Of a stretch of 64,000 bases of DNA, positions 37,787-46,900 are shown piece by piece. A model generated the notes under the pieces. The model did no database searches, had not been told where the DNA came from, and saw only the letters and a program-made list of their open reading frames with translations. The DNA is from Pyrococcus kukulkanii (GTDB lineage Archaea > Methanobacteriota_B > Thermococci > Thermococcales > Thermococcaceae). The position numbers and the translations under genes were made by a program. The first letter of the stretch is position 1, and every line of letters begins with the position of its first letter. The stretch covers positions 186,001-250,000 of the forward strand of contig NZ_JARRIB010000003.1 of the NCBI RefSeq assembly GCF_041647995.1, written 5' to 3'.

Positions 37787-38881
37787 ATGGATAGACTACA
37801 ATTACTTCAAATCCAGAGATGTGAAGAGGAGTTTGAGAAAGCGATAGCCCTTGGGCAGTACGATAAGGCAAGGCTAATAGCATTAAGATGCTCAGAATTG
37901 CTGAGAAAGTTAGCAAGTGAGAACTTAGGCATGTCTCACATCCTTTTAGAGCAGGCGAAGGTATGGGAACAGAAGGCTAAGAACGTCCATAAGAGGAGGA
38001 AGAAGGGAAGCGATGAATACATAGAAAGGATAAAGCTTCTGATTAAGAAAAGCTCCATAACTTGGAACGATATAGGAGGCCTTAAGGAAGCTAAAAAGCT
38101 AGTTTCCCAGGCCGTTGGATTGAGCATTGCAAAGTCTCCAATAGACCCGCCCCAGGGAATTCTCCTCTTTGGTCCCCCAGGAACAGGGAAAAGCCTCTTA
38201 GCAAGTGCAGTTGCAAACGGTCTTAATGCAACTTTCTTCAGCGTTAAGGCAAGTGATTTATTAAGCAAATACTTTGGAGAATCCTCAAAGTTTGTCTCTG
38301 CTCTATTTTCCTTAGCTAGACAGCTTAGCCCAAGTGTCATCTTTATTGATGAAGTTGATTCCTTAACCCTTAAGAGAGCCAGCTTAGATGACGCCGCCAG
38401 GAGGATGATTGGAACTCTCTTAGCGGAAATCGATGGGTTCAAAGATAACATGAAGAAGGTAATTCTTCTAACGGCAACTAATACTCCCTGGGATCTTGAT
38501 GAGGCTATGCTTTCAAGGTTACCGATAAGGATCTACGTTCCTCTCCCGGACGTAGAGGCTGCAGTCGAGATATTTAGAATTCATCTCAGAGGATTGCCAT
38601 ATAGGTTAAATATGGCAAAACTAGCTAAAGAAGCCGTGAAACGATTGTACTCTGGAAGGGAAATAGCGAATGTTGTTAAATTAGCCTCAATGAAAATGTT
38701 AGAGGAGATGAACCCTGAGCTAGCCGATCCCCTGAAGATACCATCGCTCAGAGGGAAAGAGCTCGCCATAAGACCGCTAGAGATGGATGATTTTAAAGAG
38801 GCATTTAAGAAAGTTAAAAGTCCACTCACAAAATCAGAGATAAGAAAATATGAGAAATGGGCAAGGGAGTTTGCAATCTGA
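37787..38881 (+). CDS. AAA ATPase, Vps4/CdvC-like with MIT-like N-terminus
   Basis: A 364-aa AAA protein. Residues about 5-68 form a helical hairpin repeat (QRCEEEFEKAIALGQYDKARLIALRCSELL) resembling a MIT domain. A basic linker, then the core ITWNDIGGLKEAKKLVSQAV, Walker A GPPGTGKS (129-136), Walker B SVIFIDEVDSL (about 182-192), sensor 1 LTATNTPWDLDEAMLSRL, and a C-terminal PLEMDDFKEAFKKVK helix follow. The order and the WNDIGGL phrase match the meiotic/Vps4-katanin branch. Thermococcales are not known for Cdv division genes, so its role is open. It has its own start after ggaggcagg; it is convergent with FOR. Confidence 0.85.
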   Translation: MDRLQLLQIQRCEEEFEKAIALGQYDKARLIALRCSELLRKLASENLGMSHILLEQAKVWEQKAKNVHKRRKKGSDEYIERIKLLIKKSSITWNDIGGLKEAKKLVSQAVGLSIAKSPIDPPQGILLFGPPGTGKSLLASAVANGLNATFFSVKASDLLSKYFGESSKFVSALFSLARQLSPSVIFIDEVDSLTLKRASLDDAARRMIGTLLAEIDGFKDNMKKVILLTATNTPWDLDEAMLSRLPIRIYVPLPDVEAAVEIFRIHLRGLPYRLNMAKLAKEAVKRLYSGREIANVVKLASMKMLEEMNPELADPLKIPSLRGKELAIRPLEMDDFKEAFKKVKSPLTKSEIRKYEKWAREFAI

Positions 38882-40741
38882 TCACTCAAGCCTCGTAACC
38901 TTTTCGAGCTCTGGAATGACGAAGTCGAGGCCAAGCTTCTGGAGGGTTTCCTTCTTCGGAATTCCTCTCTCGTCCCAGCCCCTGATCCTGTAGTACTCCG
39001 AAAGTAGGGCATCGTACTTCTCCTTGTCAAGGTGCTGGCCCTTGTATGGGCCGCTCTTGAGCCCCTCGTTGAACCATCTCTTCGGTGGATAGTCCTTGGT
39101 TCTGTCCCAGTTGCCGTTGAACTCCCTAACCCAGTAAGCCCTGATGAGTGCATAGACCCTGTCTGCAGCTGCATACAGGTCATCCCATGTGTAGGTAACC
39201 CCAGTTATTGCCTTGAGTAACTTTGGATAGTAATCTAAGCTTAAGCCGATCTCAACCCATGGAAGCCTACATGCGGTGAGCATCTCGAAGAGTCCACCCC
39301 TGAGTCTCTGCAGCTCAACGACTTTCTGAGCCTTGATTGGGTCATAGGTTATCTTGTACTCGACCTTCTTAGCCTGCTCTCCCTCTATTGGTGCCGTTCC
39401 AATCTCCCATGCTATGACCCAAGCCTCCTTGTGGTGGGCACCTATTGAGGAGGTTCCATAAGCTAAGGCCATGCCAGGGTATATGTAACTGTTGTATCCA
39501 CTAACCTCTAAGCCCTTAACGTGCATTGCGAAGCTATCATCTCCAAGCTTCTCCGCCATTCTCATGACTCCTTCGGCTGCAAAGTTGCCAAGTTCGCCCC
39601 TTCTATAGGCTATGTCGTAAGCGAGCTGCTTAGCACCCTTGAAGTCTCCAAACTCTGGACCTTCCTTCAGAAGTCCCCTTTCCTTAGCCTCCATGACGAA
39701 GCTTATCGAAACTCCAAGGCTTATCGTGTCCATGCCCATCTCATCTGCTATCCTGTTTAGGGCTGCAACCTCATTGAGCTTTCCGATTCCAAGGTTCGAA
39801 CCAAGTAAAGCGACGTTCTCGTAATCAAGCTCACTCTCTTGGCCCTCAACATCTAGGACAACGTTTCCACATGGCATGTTACAGTATGGACAACCCCTTT
39901 GCTTGACCTTCATTCCCTCCATAGTGTAACCATCAATTGACCTTGCAAATTCGAAGTGCCCATCCTGGAAGTTCCTCGTTGGCAGTGCATAGTTCTCGTT
40001 GGTCCACTCAACTGCAGCCATAGTCCCCTGTCTCTTCCAGAATGGGTAGCCCGGAGCATTGAGAATTGCCTCATAAGCTTCCTGACTTAGCTTCCTTAGC
40101 TCATCCTTGTCCGCAACCGGTATATCCTTCGTACCCTTTATCACTACGGCCTTCAGCTTCTTGCTTCCCATTACCGCACCCATTCCGGGCCTTCCCGCAG
40201 CCCTTCCTTCCTGAGATATTACAACGGCGTACCTGACTAAGTTCTCACCAGCGGGACCTATGCTGAGAATTCCAACGTTTTTACCGTGTATCTTCTTAAG
40301 CTCCCTCTCTGTCTCAAACGTTCCCTTGCCCCACAATCCCTCAGCACTCAAAATGCTAACGTTGTCATCTTCAATGTAGATGTACACGGGCTTCTTCGCC
40401 CTACCCTCAACAACCAAAGCATCATAACCTGCTTTCCTGAGGTGGATGCTTGCCATTGTACCTAAGTTACCGTCACCATAACCCCCGGTGAGGGGGCTCT
40501 TTGCTGCAACAACCATTTTTCCGCCACTTGGGGTTGGGAGACCGTTAAACGGACCGGCTGCAAATACAAGTTTGTTCTCAGGGCTTAGGGGATCAACGTT
40601 CTTAACTTCATTCCACAAAATCCATGCGGCTAATCCCCTACCTCCGATGAACTTTTTTGCGATTTCTTCAGGATATTCCTGAACTTTTACTTCTCCAGTG
40701 GTCAAGTTAACTCTAAGAATCCTTCCCCACCAGCCTTTCAT
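38882..40741 (-). CDS. for: tungsten-containing formaldehyde:ferredoxin oxidoreductase (AOR family)
   Basis: It oxidises short-chain (C1-C4) aldehydes to acids with ferredoxin as acceptor, using a tungsten bis-pterin centre and one [4Fe-4S] cluster. 619 aa, exactly the length of P. furiosus FOR and recalled to be very similar to it. Motifs: [40 protein letters not shown], the cluster ligands CPYCNMPC, and later TACRLPW. The start at 40741 follows gattacaATG with a TATA-like stretch upstream. DUF2118 and P-loop proteins lie divergently beyond. Confidence 0.95.
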   Translation of the reverse strand: MKGWWGRILRVNLTTGEVKVQEYPEEIAKKFIGGRGLAAWILWNEVKNVDPLSPENKLVFAAGPFNGLPTPSGGKMVVAAKSPLTGGYGDGNLGTMASIHLRKAGYDALVVEGRAKKPVYIYIEDDNVSILSAEGLWGKGTFETERELKKIHGKNVGILSIGPAGENLVRYAVVISQEGRAAGRPGMGAVMGSKKLKAVVIKGTKDIPVADKDELRKLSQEAYEAILNAPGYPFWKRQGTMAAVEWTNENYALPTRNFQDGHFEFARSIDGYTMEGMKVKQRGCPYCNMPCGNVVLDVEGQESELDYENVALLGSNLGIGKLNEVAALNRIADEMGMDTISLGVSISFVMEAKERGLLKEGPEFGDFKGAKQLAYDIAYRRGELGNFAAEGVMRMAEKLGDDSFAMHVKGLEVSGYNSYIYPGMALAYGTSSIGAHHKEAWVIAWEIGTAPIEGEQAKKVEYKITYDPIKAQKVVELQRLRGGLFEMLTACRLPWVEIGLSLDYYPKLLKAITGVTYTWDDLYAAADRVYALIRAYWVREFNGNWDRTKDYPPKRWFNEGLKSGPYKGQHLDKEKYDALLSEYYRIRGWDERGIPKKETLQKLGLDFVIPELEKVTRLE

Positions 40742-40888
40742 TGTAATCCACCACTTGACATTTGTTAAGCCATTCTAATAAATGTTTTGTAGTTCGAAAA
40801 TATTTACAACATTTGAAAGTTGTAAACATATTTGTTGACCCCGTCAACGTTTAAATCTCATTATAATTTTGTAGTGATGGTGGGAAAA

Positions 40889-41386
40889 ATGGTGAGGCTA
40901 CCCCAGCTGTACGTTGAAGCAACATATGAAGAATGTTTCGATGAGGATGGGAAGGCGAAATATGATTGCATAGTCACCCAGGATAACATCGAAGTCAGGC
41001 TAAGAAAGGGAGAAAAGCTTCCGGAATTTATAGATAAGAGTAAAGCTAAGTTCTTGGCAAAAGAGGTTTACGATAGGTTCCACTTTTATGTTGACCAGTA
41101 CGAGCACAGAATGAAGGTCGATGCTATTATAATATACCCTGACAGGAGGACAAGGATAGAGCTCAGGAAAGGAGACGAGCTCCTCCTACTCCCAGTAGAA
41201 GGGTACGTTGTTACTCTAATAGCGGACGTTGGGAATAGGGTTAGAACTGGAGATGCATTTGCGGCGGTAACAACGAGGAAGGGAGAAGTTCATTACATGA
41301 AGCCTCCGAGGTCGGGGACGGTTGTCTATATAGACGAGTTCACGAACAGGCCGAACTACGTCTATTATATACTCCCAGAGGAGTGA
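40889..41386 (+). CDS. DUF2118-type protein with biotinyl/lipoyl-like barrel
   Basis: Starting at the ATG 40889 (RBS ggtggg), the protein is 165 aa. A longer frame opens at 40832. The C-terminal ~75 residues (LLLLPVEGYVVTLIADVGNRVRTGDAFAAVTTRKGEVHYMKPPRSGTVVYI) have the barrel-sandwich hybrid pattern of lipoyl/biotinyl carrier domains, but no Lys lies at the MKM position, so it is probably not a carrier. The N-terminal half is of unknown fold. It overlaps no gene; the P-loop gene starts 11 nt later and is probably co-expressed. Function unknown. Confidence 0.75.
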   Translation: MVRLPQLYVEATYEECFDEDGKAKYDCIVTQDNIEVRLRKGEKLPEFIDKSKAKFLAKEVYDRFHFYVDQYEHRMKVDAIIIYPDRRTRIELRKGDELLLLPVEGYVVTLIADVGNRVRTGDAFAAVTTRKGEVHYMKPPRSGTVVYIDEFTNRPNYVYYILPEE

Positions 41387-41397
41387 GGGAGGTGACC

Positions 41398-42219
41398 ATG
41401 GCATCCCTACTAATAGTTGGCATCCTTCCATATGATTCAGGCAAGACAACATTGGCACTTTCCCTAATAAGGGAGGCCTTAGAGTATGGAATCGATGTTG
41501 GAGTGGCAAAGCCCGTAAGCGGTTTCAACGGGTGGTACCAGTATGAGTACCTTCTCAAAAGCATAGAGTTTGGCTTTTTGATAGGCGAGGATTCTTACAA
41601 GCTACACATGGCCGCAAAAAGCTCAGATCCAATTTACCTTGAAAGTCCCGTTACCGCACTTTTACTTCCTCCTGATCCTGAAAGGGTTGGATGGAAGAGC
41701 TCTTCATATACAGCAATTTCCTATCACACAAATGTTGTTCTCCTGAGGGTTCTTGAAGACCACTTTTGCGTTCCTGATAACATTAAGAGGCTCACACAAC
41801 CAATGCAAGAAGCTGTGGCACCTCTAATAGAAGCAACGAAACCCGCTGAGATAAAGGCTGAGGATGCTCAACACTTACTAATGAGGGGAAGGGAAGAGGC
41901 CAGTAAAACCCTGGAAGTTATAAGGAGAAACCACGAACTAACTGTAATTGAGTCCTACAACAATATCGCAGCTCCCTGCAGTTCAGCACTGAATTCAGAC
42001 CTCATAATAGCTGTGGCTCCAGGGAAAGCTGTCATTCTCGATGGGGAGAAATATAGAAAGGCTATCTATGCCGTTTCAAACATTAAAGAACCGTGGAGAA
42101 TTGTTACAGAAGATGTAATACCCCTGCTGAAGCCCCTTAAGAAGTTCGAGTTCAAACCTGGGAAAGTAAGTGGTCTGCTTGATGGAGTATTAGAGATTCT
42201 TAAAGCGAAAACTTTTTAA
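41398..42219 (+). CDS. predicted P-loop ATPase/GTPase
   Basis: A 273-aa protein starting at ATG 41398 after gggaggtgacc (a frame from 41383 is possible). The N-terminus is LLIVGILPYDSGKTTLAL, a Walker A with PYDSGKTT as in SIMIBI-class/dethiobiotin-synthetase-like NTPases. A later VIESYNNIAAPCSSALNSDLIIAVAPGK is the Walker B/second-acidic-region equivalent. It is likely an NTPase of a cofactor or uncharacterised pathway. It is linked in operon to the DUF2118 protein. Its stop lies within the TATA box region of the tRNA pair. Confidence 0.75.
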   Translation: MASLLIVGILPYDSGKTTLALSLIREALEYGIDVGVAKPVSGFNGWYQYEYLLKSIEFGFLIGEDSYKLHMAAKSSDPIYLESPVTALLLPPDPERVGWKSSSYTAISYHTNVVLLRVLEDHFCVPDNIKRLTQPMQEAVAPLIEATKPAEIKAEDAQHLLMRGREEASKTLEVIRRNHELTVIESYNNIAAPCSSALNSDLIIAVAPGKAVILDGEKYRKAIYAVSNIKEPWRIVTEDVIPLLKPLKKFEFKPGKVSGLLDGVLEILKAKTF

Positions 42220-42222
42220 ATG
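42213..42222 (+). promoter_or_regulatory. TATA box of the tRNA-Glu/tRNA-Ile pair
   Basis: The sequence tttttaaatg lies about 28-30 nt before the first tRNA base, the usual distance, and overlaps the stop codon of the preceding protein gene. Confidence 0.6.
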
Positions 42223-42248
42223 CGATTTGGGGGAGAACTATTGGACGT

Positions 42249-42326
42249 GCCCCGGTGGTGTAGCCCGGTCAATCATGCGGGACTCTCGATCCCGCGACCC
42301 GGGTTCAAATCCCGGCCGGGGCACCA
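42249..42326 (+). tRNA. tRNA-Glu (CTC)
   Basis: The cloverleaf folds with acceptor gccccgg/ccggggc, anticodon stem cggga/tcccg and loop ctctcga giving anticodon CTC, T-arm ccgggttcaaatcccgg, and an encoded CCA. It is followed 4 nt later by tRNA-Ile, and the pair is probably transcribed together. Confidence 0.95.
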
Positions 42327-42330
42327 GCAT

Positions 42331-42408
42331 GGGCCCGTGGCTCAGCCTGGTTAGAGCGCCCGCCTGATAAGCGGGAGGTCCGGGGTTCGAAGCCCCGCGG
42401 GCCCACCA
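42331..42408 (+). tRNA. tRNA-Ile (GAT); integration site of the mobile element
   Basis: Acceptor gggcccg/cgggccc, anticodon stem cccgc/gcggg, loop ctgataa giving anticodon GAT, T-arm with ggttcgaa, and encoded CCA. Its 3' 45 bases (42364-42408) are repeated exactly at 51896-51940, marking the borders of the integrated element. The tRNA itself remains intact. Confidence 0.97.
42364..42408 (+). repeat. attL: 45-bp direct repeat within tRNA-Ile
   Basis: The 3' half of tRNA-Ile from the anticodon loop through CCA is identical at 51896-51940. Outside the repeat the flanks differ on both sides. On the minus strand this repeat encodes the GGPAGLRTPDLPLI segment of the integrase, as expected when attP lies inside int. 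Confidence 0.95.
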
Positions 42409-42637
42409 GAACTATTCTTTTCGAAATTTCCATCAAAACGAGGGTCAGATTTCAAAACGAGGGGAGGAGAAGGGATATTTTGCTGAGGGGGTTGTATTCT
42501 TGCTGGAGCTTCGAGATCAAGAGCCTGCACGCGAGGTTCACAAAATCACTCAAACTCACTCCATATACCTCACAGAACTCTATTATGTCTTTTTGAATCA
42601 ACACATGCTTGCGAACTTTCTCAACCATCTCAACCAC
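42409..42637 (-). pseudogene. int: integrase N-terminal part int(N), frameshifted
   Basis: On the minus strand, from GTG 42637 (or ATG 42628), the frame encodes VRKHVLIQKDIIEFCEVYGV and LACRLLISKLQQ, which fits the N-terminus of SSV-type integrases of Thermococcales. It stops at 42452. The att-encoded segment (GGPAGLRTPDLPLI) that should join it to int(C) lies in a different phase, preceded by PSPPLVLKSDPRFDGNFEKNSS. So a net frameshift separates the two parts just before the tRNA. Two CAAAACGAGG copies (42434, 42453) sit in this break region. Confidence 0.7.
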
Positions 42638-42743
42638 CCACAGTGTGGGCTAACCGTGTGCTTATATATAATTACTGAACCCGCATGCCCTGGGAAGTTC
42701 TACTGTAGAAGAGCTGGATCACAACGAGGTGGGGAGATAAGAA

Positions 42744-42765
42744 AAAATGATAAACACACACTCAA
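42744..42765 (+). repeat. 22-bp direct repeat, copy 1
   Basis: Identical to 43060-43081; core TGATAAACACACACTC. A partly related TGATAAACATATCA follows immediately at about 42767. The copies sit 316 bp apart in the presumed origin region. Confidence 0.8.
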
Positions 42766-43059
42766 CTGATAAACATATCACGCTCGTCATTTTTGACACG
42801 TCTTACATCTCAACACCCTTTGTGCACACCTTCATTTTTCTGGCGTCTCGAAGTGTTTTCCTGTCCGGGCCCTACTACAGTTCTTGATAATTTTGTTGGA
42901 TGGTAAAGGGGTTACGAGAAGGCCTCAAACATGTGCATTACCCCCCGATGTTCATCTTGCATTTTTATTACACAAATGTGTGAATGAACATGTTTTACAC
43001 CCTCCCACGCCTTCTTTGGGGAACTTTTGTTTGTGTACACCTTCATTTTTTCCCATGGA

Positions 43060-43081
43060 AAAATGATAAACACACACTCAA
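43060..43081 (+). repeat. 22-bp direct repeat, copy 2
   Basis: Identical to 42744-42765. It is followed by AATGACAAACACACCCTC, a diverged third copy, so the unit looks iteron-like. Confidence 0.8.
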
Positions 43082-43185
43082 ATGACAAACACACCCTCGA
43101 GCGAAGATGCACATAAAATGACATAACCACGCCGTGATCATGTCATTTTGTGTACCACGTTAGCCATATGAACTGCATGAACCAT

Positions 43186-43212
43186 GTGAGAAATATGAGA
43201 AACATGAGAAAT
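43186..43212 (+). repeat. three tandem 9-bp repeats
   Basis: Three head-to-tail units of the form RTGAGAAAY (gtgagaaat, atgagaaac, atgagaaat) in the non-coding left end. They may be protein-binding sites. Confidence 0.6.
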
Positions 43213-43931
43213 GTGAACCTCCCATATCTAACTCTACCAAAGATGCAGGGGCAGTGTCCCTTATGATGTTTTTGGGAGAAAAAATTTTCATACAATGTCT
43301 GACTCGTGAACTCTATAGGGTTGATAAGACCTGTAAAAGAGGTCATTATCTCGCCTGATTTTGAGTGTTTTGTAAAATGGTCAGAGTTTTATTTATAAAT
43401 GGGTTCGTGAACTTTGCCATTTTTGCATGTTTATTTCATCCCTGTAAGCAGTTTTATAATCAGAAGTGTGCACTCAAAAACAAGTGCACTTTTCTTCTCT
43501 CTGCTAATCAAATCGAAGTTGCGCTGGGGTTGTGCCATGTTTCCATATTTTTTATCGCAGGAAAAAACCTGGAAAAATGGTCCCTCCCATCACATCGTTG
43601 TGAATTCTTTTTTGTCAAAACGAGGTGGTGCTAAGGCTTCGCCATTTTTCCATTTCCAATGGATTGGTAGCACAATAATTCCTTGGAAATTTTCCAAGTA
43701 TTGAAGTTCAATCTGACTTCTGTTTGTGCGAATACTTTTGTGTAGCTTTGCCCCCCAGCTCGTTTTGTCATACTCTTGTCATTACTATCACATAATATTG
43801 CTTATAGAAAAGACAATTATTTGCCGCGAGCATGTCAAAGTATATTACTATATTTGGTAGTAATTGACGCGTGAATGATCCACTAAAACTATACCCCCCC
43901 AGCGTGGTTCTATGTAGCGAGGTGATGCGCT

Positions 43932-44333
43932 ATGACGAGTGCGGTTCAAATCCAACCAATTCAAACCCCCTACGGCCCAGCTAAAATGCCACAAGAAGCA
44001 GTCGAGAAAATAAAGGTGTTGGAGGAGAAAGTGGGCGAAATCGTTGAAACGAAGCTAAATGCAAGCGATCTACTTGTTAGAGCACTTGATGAGAAGTTTG
44101 AAGACTTTGAAATTATCAGAGACGAAGAACTTCGCAATCTTGCCACAAGGCTGGGAGTTTCGATGAAAATGCTACTTTCTGCACTAAGAAGGTTAGGTGT
44201 AGTCTTTAGGTATAGGTTGAACAGTAGAGATGTTGTTTACGTATTGATAAAAGACATAGACACTGAGGAACTCTTTGCAGTCGCCCTCGCCCACGTCGAG
44301 TGGAAGAAAAAGAACGCAGGGGGTGAAGAGTGA
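43932..44333 (+). CDS. element-borne small protein, wHTH-like, unknown function
   Basis: A 133-aa protein that opens the replication module; ATG 43932 follows gcgaggtgatgc. Residues about 65-95 (ELRNLATRLGVSMKMLLSALRRLGVVFRYR) look like a winged-helix DNA-binding unit. The remainder is not recognised. It overlaps the next gene by 4 bp (GTGATG junction), so the pair is coupled. It could be a copy-number or transcriptional regulator of the element. Confidence 0.65.
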   Translation: MTSAVQIQPIQTPYGPAKMPQEAVEKIKVLEEKVGEIVETKLNASDLLVRALDEKFEDFEIIRDEELRNLATRLGVSMKMLLSALRRLGVVFRYRLNSRDVVYVLIKDIDTEELFAVALAHVEWKKKNAGGEE

Positions 44334-44797
44334 TGCTCCACGCGACCGCCGCCGCCCTCGAACTCGTCAAAGTCATAGCCAAGTCAAAAGCAGTAAAAGT
44401 CTTTGATGATTTTGACGAGCAAATAGGAGCACATGCGGTTGCGATTGTCAAGAAAGGAAGAGCAAGATACGTCCTCGTGCTGAAATCAATCGTGAATGCG
44501 GTTGTGGGTGAGTATTGGGGCGACTTCAGCGAACTACTTGACAAATTTACAGATACGATAAGGCTTGCGGGCAAGGAATACTACGTCTTTCCGGCAATTG
44601 TTGATGAAGACTTTGAGAGAGTTTTGAAAGAGGAAGAGAGAACCATCGTGGAGTGGGCGCCGAAGAGGGAGAAGAAAGTGAGAGATCATGAGGAAGAAGA
44701 AGAGAAAAGGATAATTGCGCTTTACGACGAACTCTTCGACCTCGCATTGCAGGATCCACGCCTCGCAGAGGAATTATTTGCACAAGGTTTGTTGTGA
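44333..44797 (+). CDS. element-borne protein of unknown function
   Basis: About 154 aa from ATG 44333 (GTG 44330 is the alternative). The N-terminal 100 residues are globular with a beta-rich core (HAVAIVKKGRARYVLVLKSI, GKEYYVFPAIVD). The C-terminal third is a highly acidic/basic helix (REKKVRDHEEEEEKRIIALYDELF). I recognise no family. It is coupled to genes on both sides (4-bp overlaps), so it probably takes part in replication or regulation of the element. Confidence 0.6.
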   Translation: MLHATAAALELVKVIAKSKAVKVFDDFDEQIGAHAVAIVKKGRARYVLVLKSIVNAVVGEYWGDFSELLDKFTDTIRLAGKEYYVFPAIVDEDFERVLKEEERTIVEWAPKREKKVRDHEEEEEKRIIALYDELFDLALQDPRLAEELFAQGLL

Positions 44798-44820
44798 ATA
44801 AAAACAGGGAGGTGAGGGGA

Positions 44821-46397
44821 GTGGTAACTGAACTAAAATCAGCAAGCGCTCAATATAAAACTATCGCAGAGTTCATCAAGTGGTTGTTTAGTGATATCCC
44901 TTCCTCCCCCCACTCGTTTTACATATTTTTCTCAAGGGGGAACGAAAAGTATTGGCGTGATTGGTCAGTGCCGCTAAAGATTGTGCTAGAGGACCCTGAA
45001 AGCATAGCAAAAGAAGTTTATGATTACAACAAGTGGGACGAGATAAATGTTTACGTTGCACCCAGGTTGTTTGTGAGTAATAAGTCAAAGGAGAAGCGCA
45101 ACGTGTTTGGAATGTCAAATGTTGTCGTTGCAGACTTTGACAACAATGCAGTGCATGGGGAGAAAATTTTTGATAAGGACATAATGAGGTTCAATTTTGA
45201 GGTTGCAGAAGTTGTTGCAAGAGAGTTACAAAAATTAGGGTTAGTAGGATGGGTCGTCTGGACTGGTGGTGGGGTGCATATTATAATAAAACTAAAAATG
45301 AAGAAATTATAAAGCTCCAGCATGCCCTTGCTCGCTTTATTGAGATTGAGATTATTAGCAAAATTGAAGGAGCGGATCATTTTGAATATGACAAGAAAGT
45401 TGCATCAACAATAAATCAGGTCATTAGACTTCCTGGGTCAATAAACTACAAATATAGAACAGAAGATGGTAGGAAAGTACCAATCAGGACTGTAGTGCTT
45501 GCAAGGACAAGTTCTACTGTAGAATACGAGAAGTTCATTGAACTTATAAAAAACTATATTCAAGAGCAGAAGCTACCCAAGCACTCCTCTCCTCGGTTTG
45601 GCACTATCAAAATTGAAGAAGTGGATGTAGACGTTGCGTGCTTGACTCAAACTCTTTACGAGGCTTTGAAGGGGGTGTGGAGGCCCAAAAGAAGGCACGA
45701 CTTGAGCCTCGCGGTTGCAGGGATCCTTCTGCGAAAAGGAGTCAAAAGAGATGTTGCTAAACAAGTTATTGAGAACCTTGTGATGATTTTTGATGAGGGT
45801 GATGAAATAGAAGATAGAGTTCGTGCAGTGCTTGACACATATAAGAAAGATCCATCTCAAATTGCAACATTTTACGTCCTCAAGGAGAGAATTGGGTTGA
45901 GTGAGGAGGCGGCGCGGGAAGTTATCAAAAACGTGCTGATTGCTATAGATAAGTGTGCTGAAAAGAAAAAGGCGGAACAAAAAATAACAACAACGAGAGG
46001 GGTGTTGAGGAGAAGGAGTGATCTAATTGATGAGGAAGATGAAATTAGCTCTTACGTCGCAGGATTGATTGCAAGAGCAATACATGAAGTTGTTCTTGAA
46101 GATAGAGAGATTCCGGTTGAAGATATCTGTGGCTCAATAAACTACATCCTGTTTAAATATTATAATGTTGTGGACTGTAGATTACTAAAACAATACTACA
46201 AGAGGGTTAGAGAACAATTAGAAAGCCTCGGCTGGGAAGGGATTTTTTGCGCTTGTGAAGACTCACAAGTCAATGAGAAAATTGTAAAGAAATTTGAAGA
46301 AATTGCAGACGAGTTTGGGAAGAAGCTTTATGATGCAATTGAGATAATCTCCCTCCGCCCCTCGCATCGTTTTGCTCTCGAGACGAATTTTTGCTGA
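44821..46397 (+). pseudogene. prim-pol/AEP-type replication protein, broken by a frameshift
   Basis: The start is GTG 44821, set by ggaggtgagggg (a longer frame starts at 44794). Frame 1 encodes an N-terminal AEP domain with motif I VVVADFDNN and motif II WTGGGVHI, then runs to a stop at 45312. Frame 2 takes over near 45290-45310 in an A-rich run (ctaaaaatg) and gives EEIIKLQHALARF, then motif III VIRLPGSINYKYR, then a helical C-terminal part to 46397. Together they make one ~520-aa primase-polymerase. A -1 shift in an A5 run splits it between motifs II and III; it could be a mutation, sequencing error or programmed slippage. Confidence 0.75.
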
Positions 46398-46599
46398 TAA
46401 CCTCCATGAGAGCTACTACTACAAGTTAGTGTATGTGGAAAGACTTATTGAGCTTTCAAAGAAGCGAAATCTAACAGAGAACGAAGTGAAAAGAGCTCGT
46501 GAGCCTCACTCAGAAGCTTCTCGATACAAGAAGACTGTAAAAATTCTAACAGAGATTTACAAGCGCAGAAACTCTTTTGGTGGCAGTTTAGAAACATAG
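46372..46599 (+). other. short frame between primase and helicase remnant, uncertain
   Basis: A 75-codon frame reads MLSRRIFADNLHES...LTENEVKRAREPHSEASRYKKTVKIL. It overlaps the primase end and may be the primase's or helicase's original continuation in another phase, because it contains plausible helical sequence. It has no own RBS that I see. It is listed as uncertain. Confidence 0.3.
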
Positions 46600-46900
46600 G
46601 AATATCATTGAGTATGCTGAAGGAGCAGGCACGATTGCTTCTTGAAGCTTACAAGGAGGCAGGACGGAGCATAACTGTTGATACTATGCATTCTTCAAAA
46701 GGGAGAGAAGCTGATATCGTTATTTTGGTTGATGATTTTCACATAAACTCCATTCAGTCAATGAAGAAACCCGTTTAGTGTATGTGGCTCTAACACGTGC
46801 TCGTAAGACAATAGTGTTTGCAAATTTATTCAAAAAGAACAAATATATCAAGCTAGCGGAAGAAGTTGCCCGAGAGGTTATTTCTGTTCGGATTCTTTGA
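46599..46900 (+). pseudogene. UvrD/Rep-like SF1 helicase C-terminal remnant, frameshifted
   Basis: Frame A from about 46604 reads LKEQARLLLEAYKEAG then motif V TVDTMHSSKGREADIVILVDD and stops at TAG 46779. Frame B continues from about 46760: VNEETRLVYVALTRARKTIVFANLF (motif VI) to TGA 46898-46900. These are the two C-terminal motifs of UvrD-type helicases, in order and adjacent, but in different phases. Motifs I to IV are absent, so this is a truncated, non-functional relic. It lies right after the primase, where plasmid helicases often sit. Confidence 0.75.

Larger units (their letters stand above)
42638..43931. other. repeat-rich, non-coding left end of the element (possible replication origin)
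   Basis: About 1.3 kb with no convincing gene. It holds a 22-bp exact direct repeat (42744-42765 and 43060-43081), a 19-bp near-repeat of tgtgcacaccttcattttt (42821-42839 and 43032-43050), a 9-bp triple repeat (43186-43212), and CAAAACGAGG motifs (42434, 42453, 43616; variants at 42720 and 43759 in reverse). AT-rich and iteron-like, it precedes the replication genes, as expected for an origin. Origin function is inference. Confidence 0.6.

Noticed and set aside
42240-42410. Possible CRISPR-like or rRNA structure near the tRNA pair
   Set aside because: All signal is explained by the two tRNA genes and the att repeat.
43143-43346. Minus-strand 67-aa hydrophobic frame in the element left end
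   Set aside because: It coincides with the 9-bp tandem repeats, which produce its hydrophobic pattern, and no RBS or promoter is seen.
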